64,000 nt of DNA from Lactarius indigo. Lineage: Eukaryota > Basidiomycota > Agaricomycetes > Russulales > Russulaceae. Location: the NCBI GenBank assembly GCA_025766275.1, contig JAFKAC010000187.1:1-64000 (forward strand). The letters are read 5' to 3'. The notes under the pieces were generated by a model. That model searched no databases, was not told the DNA's origin, and saw only the letters and a list, made by a program, of their open reading frames with translations. A program made the translations under genes and the position numbers. Each line of letters begins with the position of its first letter. Within the stretch, counting starts at the first letter, position 1. Below are positions 23,917 to 34,773 of this stretch, piece after piece.

Positions 23917-25335
23917 TCACCGCACCCACCCATGGGCCGCGCCACGCCCGGCGCCGTGTCCTCGCTCCTTTTCCACCACAAAGAGGGCATCGCGTAGTGT
24001 AACGACACGCCGTGTGTCCTCTTCGTCCTTTGCCGAGTTTGGTGCCTTTCCAGACGTGGGCACGTATGGCCGGGCCCAGGTGCTTCCTCCCGTAGCTGTG
24101 GCAGCCGTCGTTGCAGGGGCCGTCGTCGTCGCCGGTGTGGGACTAGCAGCCGGCTTCGGCTTCGGGGGCGGGGCGGACGAGGCATTAGACGCGTTCATCC
24201 ATGCATACTTGCCTGTACTAAGGCCGGCGGCGTGGCTTGCGACGGCATTAGACATTTTCTTGCGAACGTCCTCAGACATGTTCTTCGCGGTCACGCCAGG
24301 ACCATCTGCCTTTTTCTTTTTCTTTTTTGGCCCGCCGTCGACGTCCTCTGCGTCCCCGATCGCAGCTCCAGGCACATGAGCAGCAAGGGCAGCGGCTTGG
24401 GCAGCTGCGAGCTCCTTCCGCTCACGCCGGATGCGCATTTCCTCTTCGCGTTCTGCACGTTCGAGGGCAGCAAGCTGCTTTGCGACGTCCCGTCGTACGG
24501 ACACTCGCCACATAGGGGATCCGTCCGCATATGTAGACGGCGCACGGTCAAACTGTGATTCTGTGCGATGAGTACTGGCTGCGGCCATTGCGACGAGGAG
24601 ATCTTGCAGTCGCGCCCGTAAGGCTAGTGCGACATAGTTGACAGAGTCTTCTGGTACTTTTGAGATCTTGTGCTTCGTCCCAATCGCACGCATTGTAGGT
24701 CCCAGGAAGCGCGTGTCAAAGTTAGGAGTCGTGGGCTGTTTTCGTGAGCGGTCTTCATACGGACGGTATGCCTGGTGTTGGTCGGCACTGCGCTGCAGGG
24801 TTTCTTCTTCTGCCTAGATCATACCAAAGTGTTAAGTGAACGAGTAAGGATCGAAATGGGTGCACAGACCCTCAAGTCCACTCCTGCACTTCCAAGGGCA
24901 TCGTTGAGAGTGGCAACGTCAGCGGTGTCGAGTTGGTTTGCAGCCTGCGAGGGCTGACGCTGTACCGCGGCAGTTACAGGCGCAGGTGTCTGGGACTGTG
25001 CAGCTTGTGCTGGAGGGATGTAGGGCTGATAGTGGCCGTATGAAGCTTGTGGATAGTGAGAATGTTGGAATTGTGTGTAGTACGAAGTCCTAGGCTGGCT
25101 AAGACCAGGAGATACGAAACCGAGTAGTGCTTACGTGGCATTCGCGGATTGCTGCTGCAACACAGGGTCGATGGGTATTTCTGATGGGATTAGAAAGGTT
25201 AGCGGCGCTTTGTAAGTACAAGAACTTACGACCCGCGGCCCAAGAGGTAGGAGTATACGTAGTGGTGGGAGTTTGGGTTGCTGGAGTCGGTGTTGAAGTA
25301 GCCTCTGGGTCTGCTTTTGGGGCAGGAGCACTCAT
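23917..25335 (-). CDS. TAF4: Transcription initiation factor TFIID subunit 4
   Basis: Exons on the minus strand: 25335..25230, 25180..25135, 25098..24870 and 24813..23917, giving 425 aa. The TAF4 C-terminal domain begins at about residue 113 with LNDALGSAGVDLRAEEETLQ. It continues through PTMRAIGTKHKISKVPEDSV, YVALALRARLQDLLVAM and HRTESQFDRAP to TAKNMSEDVRKKMSNA and the C-terminal LRDALFVVEKERGHGAGRG. The N-terminal 110 residues are Pro/Gln/Thr/Tyr-rich and probably disordered. TAF4 pairs with TAF12 by its histone fold in the core of TFIID and recruits RNA polymerase II to promoters. Start chosen: ATG of MSAPAPKADPEA, the first in-frame ATG. Introns are 36-56 nt. Confidence 0.93.
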
Positions 25336-27744
25336 CGTGGCCAATGCACGCGTAAATGACTAGGTCACTGGCTGTCGAGGGACTCGCGGTGGCGGGTGCA
25401 CGGCAGCCAGGTGGCTGGGGTTCTTGATCACAGGTATCCGGGGTCCTTGACTCAAACGAAATTGAATTGAGCGTTGTCACCTGACTCGAAAGGCCTGGCT
25501 TGGAGAATGCCGTCATTGTTCTGCCCGCACTTACTGTACACATTATTTTCGTACTCGAGATCCAAATCCAAATGCTGCTGCACCCCTCTTCAGGCACATC
25601 TCTCAGCGGGGATACACAAAGTTCAATAACTGTAATCAAGGAATTTCCTTTGCGATAATATCACTCTTTTGGAATGGCCTTTCTGTTAATTCCGCCAATC
25701 GCACTGGGGTATCAACTTGAAAAACCCGTTAAGTTGGCTCTTTTACTCTCCTGGGGACCTGACGTCTGATGTGACATATTACGACTCTTCTTGGGTTTGC
25801 AGGCCGTTGCCTTGACTGGGACTTGCTGGTTCGGACAGAATCTCAGGGACTCCAGACTCGCATCCCGAGATTGGATAGATTTGTGTTAGAAGTCCGACTT
25901 AACATCGACGACGCCCCCGACCCTTTTTTGACAGAGAAGTCATAGTCGTGGGGCTTCTCCTTTCGTATCGATGCATGGCACAATCATGGATCATGTCGGT
26001 GACAGTTCGGTGACTCACTCGTCCCCGGCCCGGATTCATATCAACGTCTGGTTTTTCTTAGGAGCACTACTGTACAAACGAGAAATGGCGCAGGAACTCT
26101 TCACGTTGGAGTTCTCATTTTTCAACCACCCCGTCCGTTTTGTGTCGACCTTGCAAGACTCCAGTCTTCCGACGTTTTCTTTTCCCGTCTAGTTTATGCG
26201 CCTCGGATTACAGAACGGTGACCCGATGTAGCGCTTCCTTGTTGCGACATACTTCCGGTGATAGTTCGGCCAGGAAGGGAAATATTGAACTTGGCAGCAC
26301 CAACCGTCTAGTCAGTTGTCGAAGTGAGGTGACGAGTTATCGTAACTGGTAGATGAAATGTTTCTAAGATGAGATCTATTTGAAATTCCAAAGCCCATCC
26401 TCTCTGTCCCGTGGGTCCTTATCGTACCCGGATGTAGCCTGAAGATTTTCAACTCATCCAGGAGCAAGCCAAGAGCAAACTGTCCACGGCCGGAATAAAC
26501 TTGATCAAAAAAAAAAAACTGTCCACGGCGCTTGACCCCAGATGTGTTCGACCACCAACCGTCCTTAGTAGCAACACTACTTTTAGGTGCAGCACCTTTC
26601 TGGCACTTTGGATATTTTGGCTGAAGGTTGTTGACACCCTCGCGTTTGCGATGGGAGTATCATGTCACCTACAACGATCGAGTGCAATCTACAATACCAC
26701 CATGTCCCGCTATCTTTCGTGCCAGCAGGTACAATGAGGAGAACGGCCTTGTGTATCCGCTGCGGCCAACTCCGACATCAAGCGTCTCTATCGAGTGCTC
26801 TGTAGAAGCGTTGCAAGGCAAATGGGGTCGTCGATAGTACACATATCCCAAACGTGTGTTGGTGTATACCATTTGGGGGGAAACCAAACAATCTCAACCG
26901 TCCAATGAAGGTCTGGAATAATTTCATGTGCCTAGCATGGGGTTGTCAGTCAGTAGGAAGGCGTGGGAAACTCGAATGGCTGAGCCGTTTCTAAGTCATC
27001 CCATGCGATCTCACGCAGATCTCACGGTCTGTGGGGCCTCGCTCTAATGACTTAATTTCCGTGTGCTTTCAGCTAATCAAGTTATGTAGTACCAGCAGAA
27101 GGGCCAACTCGTCATGTTCGGGTTCTTACTCAACCGATCAATGTGCTGGCATCCAGAACTACAAGATAAATGAATGTTGTTTTGTTATCAGAAGTTACTG
27201 TTTGTCCATGTGGTCTCTATATTTGGGTTTATACTGCTAGCAGGGCGTTCGAGGAAATCATTCGGCGCTGTAGAGAGAGAACGTGGATCTCATGTAGGGA
27301 CGCCACCATCAACTTCGCCGAAGTCAGTGGGGCAGTGTGACCGTACTAAAGCCGCACTAAGTCAGAACAATGACACCCATTAGAGGAGATAATGACAAAC
27401 GATAATCAACCAACGTTCAATGGCTGTCCTTTAAGTGATGACAGATCCTGTGGTATGATTCGGACACACTCGCACTCGTGGCGAAGTACTTCATGTAACA
27501 CCGGGCACTATCTGTGAGTATTCCCGACGAGTTTCGGGCTCATCGCTGATGAAGATGTGGTGCGGGGGGCTGTATGAGACTCTAAGCCGGGTTACAGGAT
27601 TTGTCAAGGGATTTGTAGGGCTTGTGCGTTGTATAGTGACAAGAGAAGGGCAGAAATAGACATCGTCTTTCGTCCGGCCACGGGTCACCACTTGATTGTA
27701 TCGCGCATACGCTTGGGTAACAACATCGCCTAACACGTACTGCT
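25336..27744. other. Intergenic, 2.4 kb
   Basis: No gene, RNA gene or mobile-element open frame recognised on either strand. The right end (about 27.6-27.75 kb) resembles the sequence 3' of SDR copy A. Confidence 0.45.
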
Positions 27745-28881
27745 CCTACAAGCACGGAGGCACCACGCTACTTCGGAATGGCCAACTTGTTGATAAGGAC
27801 ATTTTCTGCATTTTCCAATCCCTCTCAATTTCTGCAATATCCCAGGTAGCCGCCAAATATCTGCCGCATCAAAATCGTCAGATTGTAAATTGCGGCCACC
27901 AGACAAATATAGAAACGACTTTCCGTTCAACCAACCGACGCGAGGAATTAAGCAGAGCATCGTCACGGCTGAAGTGCAAGTTGTCAGGGAATCCAACGCT
28001 GGCTTCCTCAGCCATCTGCGTCCTGATGGCTCCTATGTGCAACGCAAAAACAGTCACCTTGGGGTATTCTTGGTAAACGCGAAGACATGTGATAACGGTT
28101 AAACACGTCAATGCACCAAGGGCGATGAATTCAACCAGGCGCTTGGTGAGATGCTTCGAAGCAGTATAGTTGCTTGCATATGGGGCGCGGAGCTGCACAC
28201 CACTAGAGGAAATGCCTACGACACGCCCGCTAGTCATTTCGGGCGCCGATAGAGAGGCCCTTCACCGCCATTAGGACCTGGTCGCGAGAGTGAGGATGAT
28301 GAGAGCAAACCGAACGGTATCGTAGACCCCTCGTACATTGACCTCAAATGTATTCCACCATCGATTAGTATCGCCCAACTCTGCGGTCGCAAAGTTAGTA
28401 CGAGGGTACTTCTCTACTAACCTACGTACTTGGGTTGAAGTTACTCAAAGCACCCGCATTAGGAACAAGGACGTCGAGTCGACCGAAACGCTCGAGCGTG
28501 GCTTGTACTGCCACCTCTGTGGCCTTGGGGTCTCGCACATCGACGGAAACGGCAAGTACCTGAGCGCCCGAAACCGCCGCATGGATTGCAGCAGCAATCT
28601 TATCGAGAATATCTTGTGAACGCCCTGCGATGGTCACGTTTGCACCGGCCATTGCGTAAGTGATGGCAGTTTCCTGTCCGACGCCACGAGAGGCGCCTGT
28701 GATGAGCACGACCTTGCCACGGTATTTTTGGTTTGCGAAGGTCTCCTTCGGGTCAATTGTCGACACACTACAAAGAGGGTAAGTGAAATAGGGGACGAAG
28801 CGCATGTATTGGAATTTACTCGTGGTGATTCGCAACAGGAAGTTCTTTACCCCAACCGACAACAGACTGAATCGGGTCCAT
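27745..28881 (-). pseudogene. SDR copy D, frameshifted in exon 5
   Basis: Exons 1-4 are open: MDPIQSVVG start at 28881, TGASRGVG, VPNAG in place of ANAG, and NYTASKH as YxxxK. Exon 5 starts normally (EYPKVTVFALHIGAI) but a deletion after FPDNLHF shifts the frame. The remainder (SAVTMLCLIPRVGWLNGK) is only readable in another frame. The C-terminal exon also has a deletion, so the usual INKLA ending is out of frame. The TATA box is degenerate (aataag). The damage is limited, so this is probably a young pseudogene. A product truncated in exon 5 would still contain the catalytic residues. Confidence 0.75.
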
Positions 28882-29878
28882 AATACTGAGAGGAACAGCC
28901 TGAGAGGATCACTGAGAAGGACGAGAGGATGGGGGGTGCCACCGTCTTGAGGCGAGGCCATCTTATTCGTTTCCCTTTCCAGAGTTCAAATGCATGTGCT
29001 ATTGAGCATTCCTTATACGATCTGACCCCAACCAGCAGCTTCCAGTCAATCAAATCGTTTCGGTGTTACAGACGTTGCCTGAAATTAGTAGCGGGCGGGT
29101 TGAGTTTCGGGAACTTCCATCGAGAAATTTACCGGACAAAACAAGATATAAGCTTTATTTTTGTCGATTGGACCCCAGATAACCTTGGCCCAATGGCTGC
29201 CAACACAAAATAAGACTTGAAATAAGAGCAATACAAAGAGTTCAAGTTTCAGGCCTTCGGGCCAACTTGAGGAAATAGGGGCACACGCTTATATGGGCAA
29301 GGCCTCGACTGTCGAAAAGCGCCCAAATGCAAAATAAGGATATGGCGCATCCTTGGGCGCAGGCTCACTTAGCGCAGCAGCAGCCAAAAAAAATTAAATA
29401 GTTACGCATAAACCTGTTATAACTATTGCAAGGCCAAATGTATGTAACTTACTCTTACTTCAATTCGATGCTCTGACAGCTAGATTGTAAGTATTTGCAA
29501 TATTTTCGTTATTATTGTAATAATTTCAGATAGCACTGTCCTGTAAATGGCTGAGCGCTTCATTGGTAACATTCGAAATTTATTTCATGTAATATCCACA
29601 TGTCACTGGAATACTCCCCGCACATGATGGAGTCCTGCATCATATCCGCCCACTAGCAACAGGGATCAATTCACACCTTCACACAAGATCCATGTGACAG
29701 ATCAACTTGTATAAGAAAGGTTGAGTCGTGCCAGTCAGTGGGCGATTGGTGAGTTAAGGAGGACCCTACCTCATGCGATGGGGCCAAGAAAAGGGGAAGC
29801 AGGTGAGATGCCCACTGAATTTGGCTCCTGACTGAGTGACTTTACTGAGTCCAAGCCGTCGGCACCAGCGGAGATGAA
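28882..29878. other. Intergenic upstream of SDR copy D
   Basis: No gene recognised. AT-rich; some patches resemble other SDR upstream flanks (for example the 29210-29300 stretch with caagtttcaggcctt and gggcacacgcttat, compare 32410-32440). Confidence 0.4.
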
Positions 29879-30850
29879 CTACCCCAAGTCGTGATGAAGG
29901 TTGGTTCCAACTTTGCTTGAGCATGCGACTAGGCCAAGAGAAAGGGGAGCACGCGCCGGGGTGCCATGCGCGAGAAGACTAGAATGGGGTATGTGGGTGA
30001 GGAAGGCAGCGAGCGTGGCGAGGGGCGAGAAAAACAGCAAGGAGCGGCAAGGGCGACCAGGGGGGGCAAGAAATTGAAGCGAGAGTGAGAAGGGGGCAGG
30101 CAGAAGGCACAGAAGGAAGCACCTCGCATGTGAGGATGAGAGAGTGGGATGGAGGCCAGAGGAATGGCGGGGTTGGTGGCGAGGACGGGGGGAGTGGGCG
30201 CGAGACAGTGCCTCACTGTGAACACCTACCTCCATTGCGCTCTCGAGGACGTCCTTCTGAGAGCCGTCCTTCTGTCGCGGCAGCTAGCTAAGTGAGTCGC
30301 CTCCATCGTCTCGTCGCGGGCCAATGAAGTGCCTGATAGGCCGCAGACCCGATTACTGCAGCTGCACTCCCCGTGCTTAACCGTGGCAGGCGGATGGACG
30401 GACTGTCGGAAGTGCTTCCGGGCGGCGAAAAGGAGTGCAGGGGGCTGTAGGGTGGTGCCATGTGGTGTGCAAGGGAGTGGAGAGAGAAGAAAACACAGGA
30501 AGGGGGGAGAGAACGGCGGTTAGATGGAAGTAAGTGCGATGAGAAGGGGGCAGGGCTTCGCTTGCAAATGAAGGCTATGACAAGGGAGGGAGTACAATCA
30601 GGGAAGGACCAGGAAGAGGACCAGTCCTAGGGGGAGCAAAGTGTGACGAGCGCAAGGGGAGCGCTAATACGGCAGGGAGGCGGCTCGATCGGTAGTTGGA
30701 GCACAAGGAGAGTAAGGAGAGTATGCAAAGGGCTGTGAAGGACACTATGAGAGTAGCAGGGACGCGGAGAGCGTGCGCTGCGATGCAAGTTGACAGCTTC
30801 CTTAGGACGGGCCCAGAGTGGGCTGCAGGGTTCGTCTTTAGTCCGATTAC
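29879..30850. other. Purine-rich, strand-skewed stretch
   Basis: The + strand is dominated by G and A runs (for example gaggaaggcagcgagcgtgg, aaaggagtgcagggggctg, gaggaccagtcctaggggg) for nearly 1 kb. No credible open frame: the minus-strand frames at 29879-30235 and 30627-30872 are low-complexity products of the composition. It separates SDR copies D and E. Confidence 0.6.
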
Positions 30851-30939
30851 TTGGTACTACTAGTAGTATCATGCACTCTTGAGTTTCTTTTGATGCGCAA
30901 CATATACTGTACTGTACCTACAAGCACGGAGGCAGCACA

Positions 30940-32101
30940 CTACTTCGAAATGGCCAACTTGTTAATAAGAACATTTCCCGCTTGTATCTTCTCTTTGAAA
31001 TCCTTCTCAATTTCTGCGATATCCCAGGTGGCCGCCAAATATCTACCGTATCAAGGTCGTCAGAATCTGAACTGCAGCATCACTAGACGTATACCACTGA
31101 CTTTCCGTTCAACCAGTCGACACGACCAGAAGTAAGGTAGAGCATCGTTGCAGCAGGAAGTTGTAGTGTATCAAGGGGAAAGCCATCCGGGTATTCAACG
31201 CCCGCTTCCTCAGTCATCTGGGTCCTGATGACTCCCGGGTGCAACGCAAAGACGGTCAATTTGGGGTATTCTTCCAAAGAGTAGAGGCTGAGACATTTGA
31301 AATGGCCAAGCAAGCATACGCACCAAGGGCGATGAATTCAACCAGGCGATTGATGGCGTGTTTCGAAGTACCATAGTCGCTTACATGAGGGATGCGGAGC
31401 TGCGCAGCATTAGAGGAGACGACCACGATACGCCCGCCAGTTTTCTCGAGCGCAGATAGCGAGGCTCTTTGCTGCTATCAGGGTCACATCTCTGGAGAGT
31501 GTGTGCAGCAAAAACATACCGAACGGTATTGTAAACGCCTCGGACGTTTACCTCAAATGTGTTCCACCACTGATCAGGATCCTTGTCACCCAATTCTGCA
31601 ATCAGAAAGTTAGCACTGATGAGCGTGTTTCTTCACTGACCTACGTACTTTGGTTGAGGTCGCCCGAAGCACCTGCATTGGCAATGAGAACATCGAGTCG
31701 ACCGAAACGCTCGAGTGTGGCTTGTACTGCCGCCTCTGTGGCTTTGGGGTCTCGCACATCGGTGGGAACAGCAAGTACCTGAGCGCCCGAAACTGCCGCA
31801 TGGATCACAGCGGCCGTCTTATCAAGAGTCTCTTGCGAACGTCCTGCGATGGTCACGTTTGCACCGGCCATTGCGTAGGTGATGGCGGTTTCCTGTCCGA
31901 TTCCACGAGATGCACCTGTGATGAGTACGACTTTGCCACGGTAGGTTTGGTTTGCGAAGGCCTCTTTCGGGTCAATTGTCGAGTATACACTACAGAGAGG
32001 GTAAGTGGAATAGGAGATGAGGTGCATATACAAAGTAACTCGTGGCGATTCGTAACAGGGATTTCTTCATCGAGACCAACAAAGGACGGAATCTCATCCA
32101 T
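30940..32101 (-). CDS. Short-chain dehydrogenase/reductase, copy E (intact)
   Basis: Exons on the minus strand: 32101..32040, 31989..31649, 31595..31520, 31466..31324, 31270..31102 and 31042..30940, giving 297 aa. Motifs TGASRGIG, LIANAG, VVVSSN and DYGTSKH (YxxxK) are intact. The first intron uses an unusual gttact donor where the paralogues have gtaaat. An in-frame ATG 72 nt upstream (32173) overlaps the TATA box, so it is unlikely to be in the mRNA; the ATG at 32101 (MDEIPSFVG) matches the other copies. Predicted NAD(P)(H)-dependent oxidoreductase of unknown substrate. Exon 2 is almost identical to that of copy G at protein level, so the two are probably recent duplicates. Confidence 0.87.
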
Positions 32102-32173
32102 AATGTCGAGAGGAACACTGGAAGGAATATCGAAACGAAGAAACGATTGGGAATCTGAGTCGGGAACGACCAT

Positions 32174-32182
32174 CTTATATAT
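32174..32182 (-). promoter_or_regulatory. TATA box of SDR copy E
   Basis: The minus strand reads atatataag at about 73 nt upstream of the chosen start; the equivalent box precedes copies A and G. Confidence 0.55.
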
Positions 32183-32617
32183 TTGTTCCCCTCTCCCAAA
32201 TTTCAAAACGAAACATGTGAGCTGACTGAGCATCCCCGATCAAGTGAGTTGTCAAGTCAACTGAACAGCACTGGTATCAAGCGTTTAGAGCAACGTACTG
32301 CCAGTGTAGGCGTTACGTTCGCAGGTAACCCTCAGGCTGATAGTAACTCATGCTGACACGGGCCAGGCATGGAAATATAGTGCAAGATGAGAACAACACG
32401 AATGGTCTAAGCCTTGAAGAAATAGGGGTACACACTTATTATGATGAGCTGGAACCTCGCAAAGGGGGGCTGTTGTTGAGAACTCGAACATTGGCCGAGA
32501 AGCGCCCGAACTGAATGCAATCTGCAGTAAGCGGTCCGTGGGAACTTGTATTTGGCTGTCCAGATGACATAAGATCCAAGAGTTCACAGACCCATATCAA
32601 CAACGCAAGACCCACCT
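32183..32617. other. Duplicated upstream region of SDR copy E
   Basis: No gene. Inverted counterpart of 9112-9600 (shared gacacgggccaggcat block near 32357). It lies between copy E and the divergent DUF6535 remnant. Confidence 0.45.
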
Positions 32618-32990
32618 GTGAAATCCGGGTTGCCAAGCGAAATAGCCCCGCCCTTCAGTGCGGTAGTCAACAGAGCCGCGGCACAAATAGGTACTGTACT
32701 GGTAGTCCACTTGAACCGATCTTTACTGTCTACACCTACCGCCGCGGCATCCATAGCAGTTACACTCATACCCTTGCCCACACGTCCTGGTATATATCCC
32801 AGTCGGTGTTGGATCAAACAGCCCAGGCACTCGACCATTTTTACAAAGCTGGATACTGCTGTCATCTCCAGATACATTGAGAAAATATTCTCAATGTACT
32901 TGGAGATAACAGTAGACGATGAAAAAGGAATGACCGAAGCCTGGAAAGCGACGCCAGTTCCAGTGATATCGTGATCTTAACCTTTGTCAG
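32618..32990 (+). pseudogene. DUF6535-like gene, 5' fragment (second copy)
   Basis: Homologous to the 8815-9111 minus-strand frame. Shared elements are LNRSLL, then ISRYI.. IFSMYLE followed by VDD..GMTEAWK. The expected next segment (SDIVILTFV) is in another frame, so there is an extra frameshift. Nothing beyond the first hydrophobic segment is present. As at locus 1, it abuts a truncated SDR copy (F) in the opposite orientation. Confidence 0.5.
32864..32907. repeat. Inverted repeat (hairpin), locus 2 copy
   Basis: Arms 32864-32882 and 32889-32907 are complementary over 19 nt with two mismatches and a 6-nt loop (core atctccagatacattgaga). Homologous to the hairpin at 8921-8964. Confidence 0.7.
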
Positions 32991-33503
32991 TGCACTATCT
33001 GTGTTTTTAGTTATGTTGATTCTCTGCGTGATGGAGGGCTGTGCTTCTTTCCTAGCGTACATACCTTGATAAAAATGGCACGAAGCACCCTCCATTGGGG
33101 ATGAGGATAACGAGTCGAACTGTTCGAGCGTGGCTTGTACGGCCACCTCTGGCTTTGGGGTCTTGCACGTCGGTGGGGTGGGGATAACAAGTATCTGAGC
33201 GCCGGAATCCGCCGCACGCCGCACGCATAGATCACCGTGGCTGTCTTACCAAGGGTCGCTCGTGGACGCCCTGCGATGGCCTTGTTTGCACCAGCGCCTG
33301 CATAGGCGGTGGCAGTTTCCTGTCCGATGCTGTAAGATTAGCCTGCGATGAGCACGACCTCTATGTTTGATTTGCGAAATGACCCATGCCCCTTTCCCGG
33401 GCCAATCAATTGTCGAGTACACTACCGAGAAGGTAAAGAAACGAGGCACATGTACAAATAAATTGTAGCGATTCTTCATCGTGACCGACAAGAGTGGGTC
33501 CAT
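32991..33503 (-). pseudogene. SDR copy F, truncated remnant
   Basis: Starts as atggacccactcttgtcggtc (33503) and shows YSTIDWPG in place of YSTIDPKEA, as copy B does (the TIDWAG variant). Exon 2 fragments (RTGNCHRLCRRWCK in a shifted frame; AVQATLEQF) are readable only across frameshifts. Exons 3-6 are absent. Same break point as copy B. Confidence 0.7.
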
Positions 33504-34721
33504 ACTAGCCTGAGTAGTAATGGAGAGGAACACTGGAAGGGATGCCGCGACCTTTCCCTCTCCCAAATTTTGAAAGGAACTCGTCCTGACTGAACGTTCC
33601 TGATCAAACTCGTTCTCACGATCTGCACAATAAATGACGGCTGCGTCTTTCGGCGTTAAGAGCGTCAGGTGTTACGCGTTGCGACTCGTAGATACAGTAA
33701 CCCGGATCGCTAAGGCAGACACGGACCTCAGCGTCCTTGCGCTTGGCCTTGCGTGTACTTTGGCATGGACATTTACTTGACACTTGGCACAAAGCGAGAT
33801 ACGAAAAGTCCAAGTCCTGAAGATAGTGCATGCAAGCGTACATGAACAAGGCGTCGCAAGGGAGATTATCGTCGAAAACGCCGAATGCAAAAACCAAGGC
33901 AAAAGGGAAACAGGGCGGCGGCCCGGTCGAGTCCGCGGGAACTTTTAACTTACAGGTGTTGCACATTTCTAGCTGAGTTGTTCTGGCTAAATTATAACAG
34001 CAGTACAGTACCTTGACGGGTCTTCGTGCTCAGAAATTGTTTTTTTTTTGGTTGAAAAAAGAGGCGTGTTCAAGGTGTAGTTGCACCAGATGACATAAGA
34101 TACAGACGCCGTCTTTCCCGCCTTGGTCCCCGCAGACACCGTCCGTACCAATAAATAAATGCTGGTAAGTTACCTTTCATCGATCCTTGCTGTCCTCAGT
34201 CACACCTGCCGCCGTGGCCGTCATAGTAGTCGTCGTCGAATCAAGCAACGGCTGCCCATGCGTGGGTACGTTGCAGTGTAGAGAGCGTGTGGACCTTATA
34301 TCGTCTGAACCTTTGTCTGGACAGCCACGGGCAACTCGGATAAAAGGTCCCACAGACCGCCGTCCATTCGAATTCGACCGCCTCCGTGACTCTCAACCAA
34401 TATTTTCGACGGTCTACTTTCGCGGGGCCGGGCTCATGTACGATGTTCCCCTATTTCTTGAGTTATTGAATCCTTCGTATCTCATTTTGCAGTTTGCACT
34501 AAGGCCTGCCCCGTGTCAGCATAGGCGATGGGGGTTACCTGCGAGCGTAACTTAGTTGGCTGGCAGTGCCGACGTCGCTCGAAATTCTTAACACCGAATT
34601 AGTGCCATTCGATTGACAAGATTTTGCCGGTGCCGACAAGATGAGGTGTCAAGATTGTGATGACTGATCGGGAATGCTCAGTCAGCTCACACATTCCTTT
34701 CGAATTTTGGGAAGGAAGCAG
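33504..34721. other. Region between SDR copies F and G
   Basis: About 34.08-34.6 kb is another version of the SDR upstream flank (cgatccttgctgtcctcagtc, gcctgccccgtgtcagc). An open frame at 33616-33966 (-) has no recognisable family and is not called. Confidence 0.4.
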
Positions 34722-34730
34722 ATATATAAG
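34722..34730 (+). promoter_or_regulatory. TATA box of SDR copy G
   Basis: atatataag about 45-50 nt upstream of the chosen start at 34774. An in-frame ATG at 34744 is only about 15 nt downstream of the box, so it is unlikely to be in the transcript. Confidence 0.55.
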
Positions 34731-34773
34731 GTCCCCCACTCAGATGGCATCCCCATCATCTTGTTCCTCCCTT

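Noticed and set aside
23813..24379. Plus-strand 188-aa frame opposite TAF4
   Set aside because: Antisense of the TAF4 C-terminal exon, whose protein is clearly recognisable.
29879..30235. Pro/Ser/Leu-rich minus-strand frames in the purine-skewed stretch
   Set aside because: Composition alone (pyrimidine-rich complement) gives Pro, Ser, Leu, Phe codons; no start context, intron or domain.
33616..33966. 116-aa minus-strand frame with several Cys
   Set aside because: No recognisable domain; it sits in duplicated, decaying SDR flank, so chance openness is likely.
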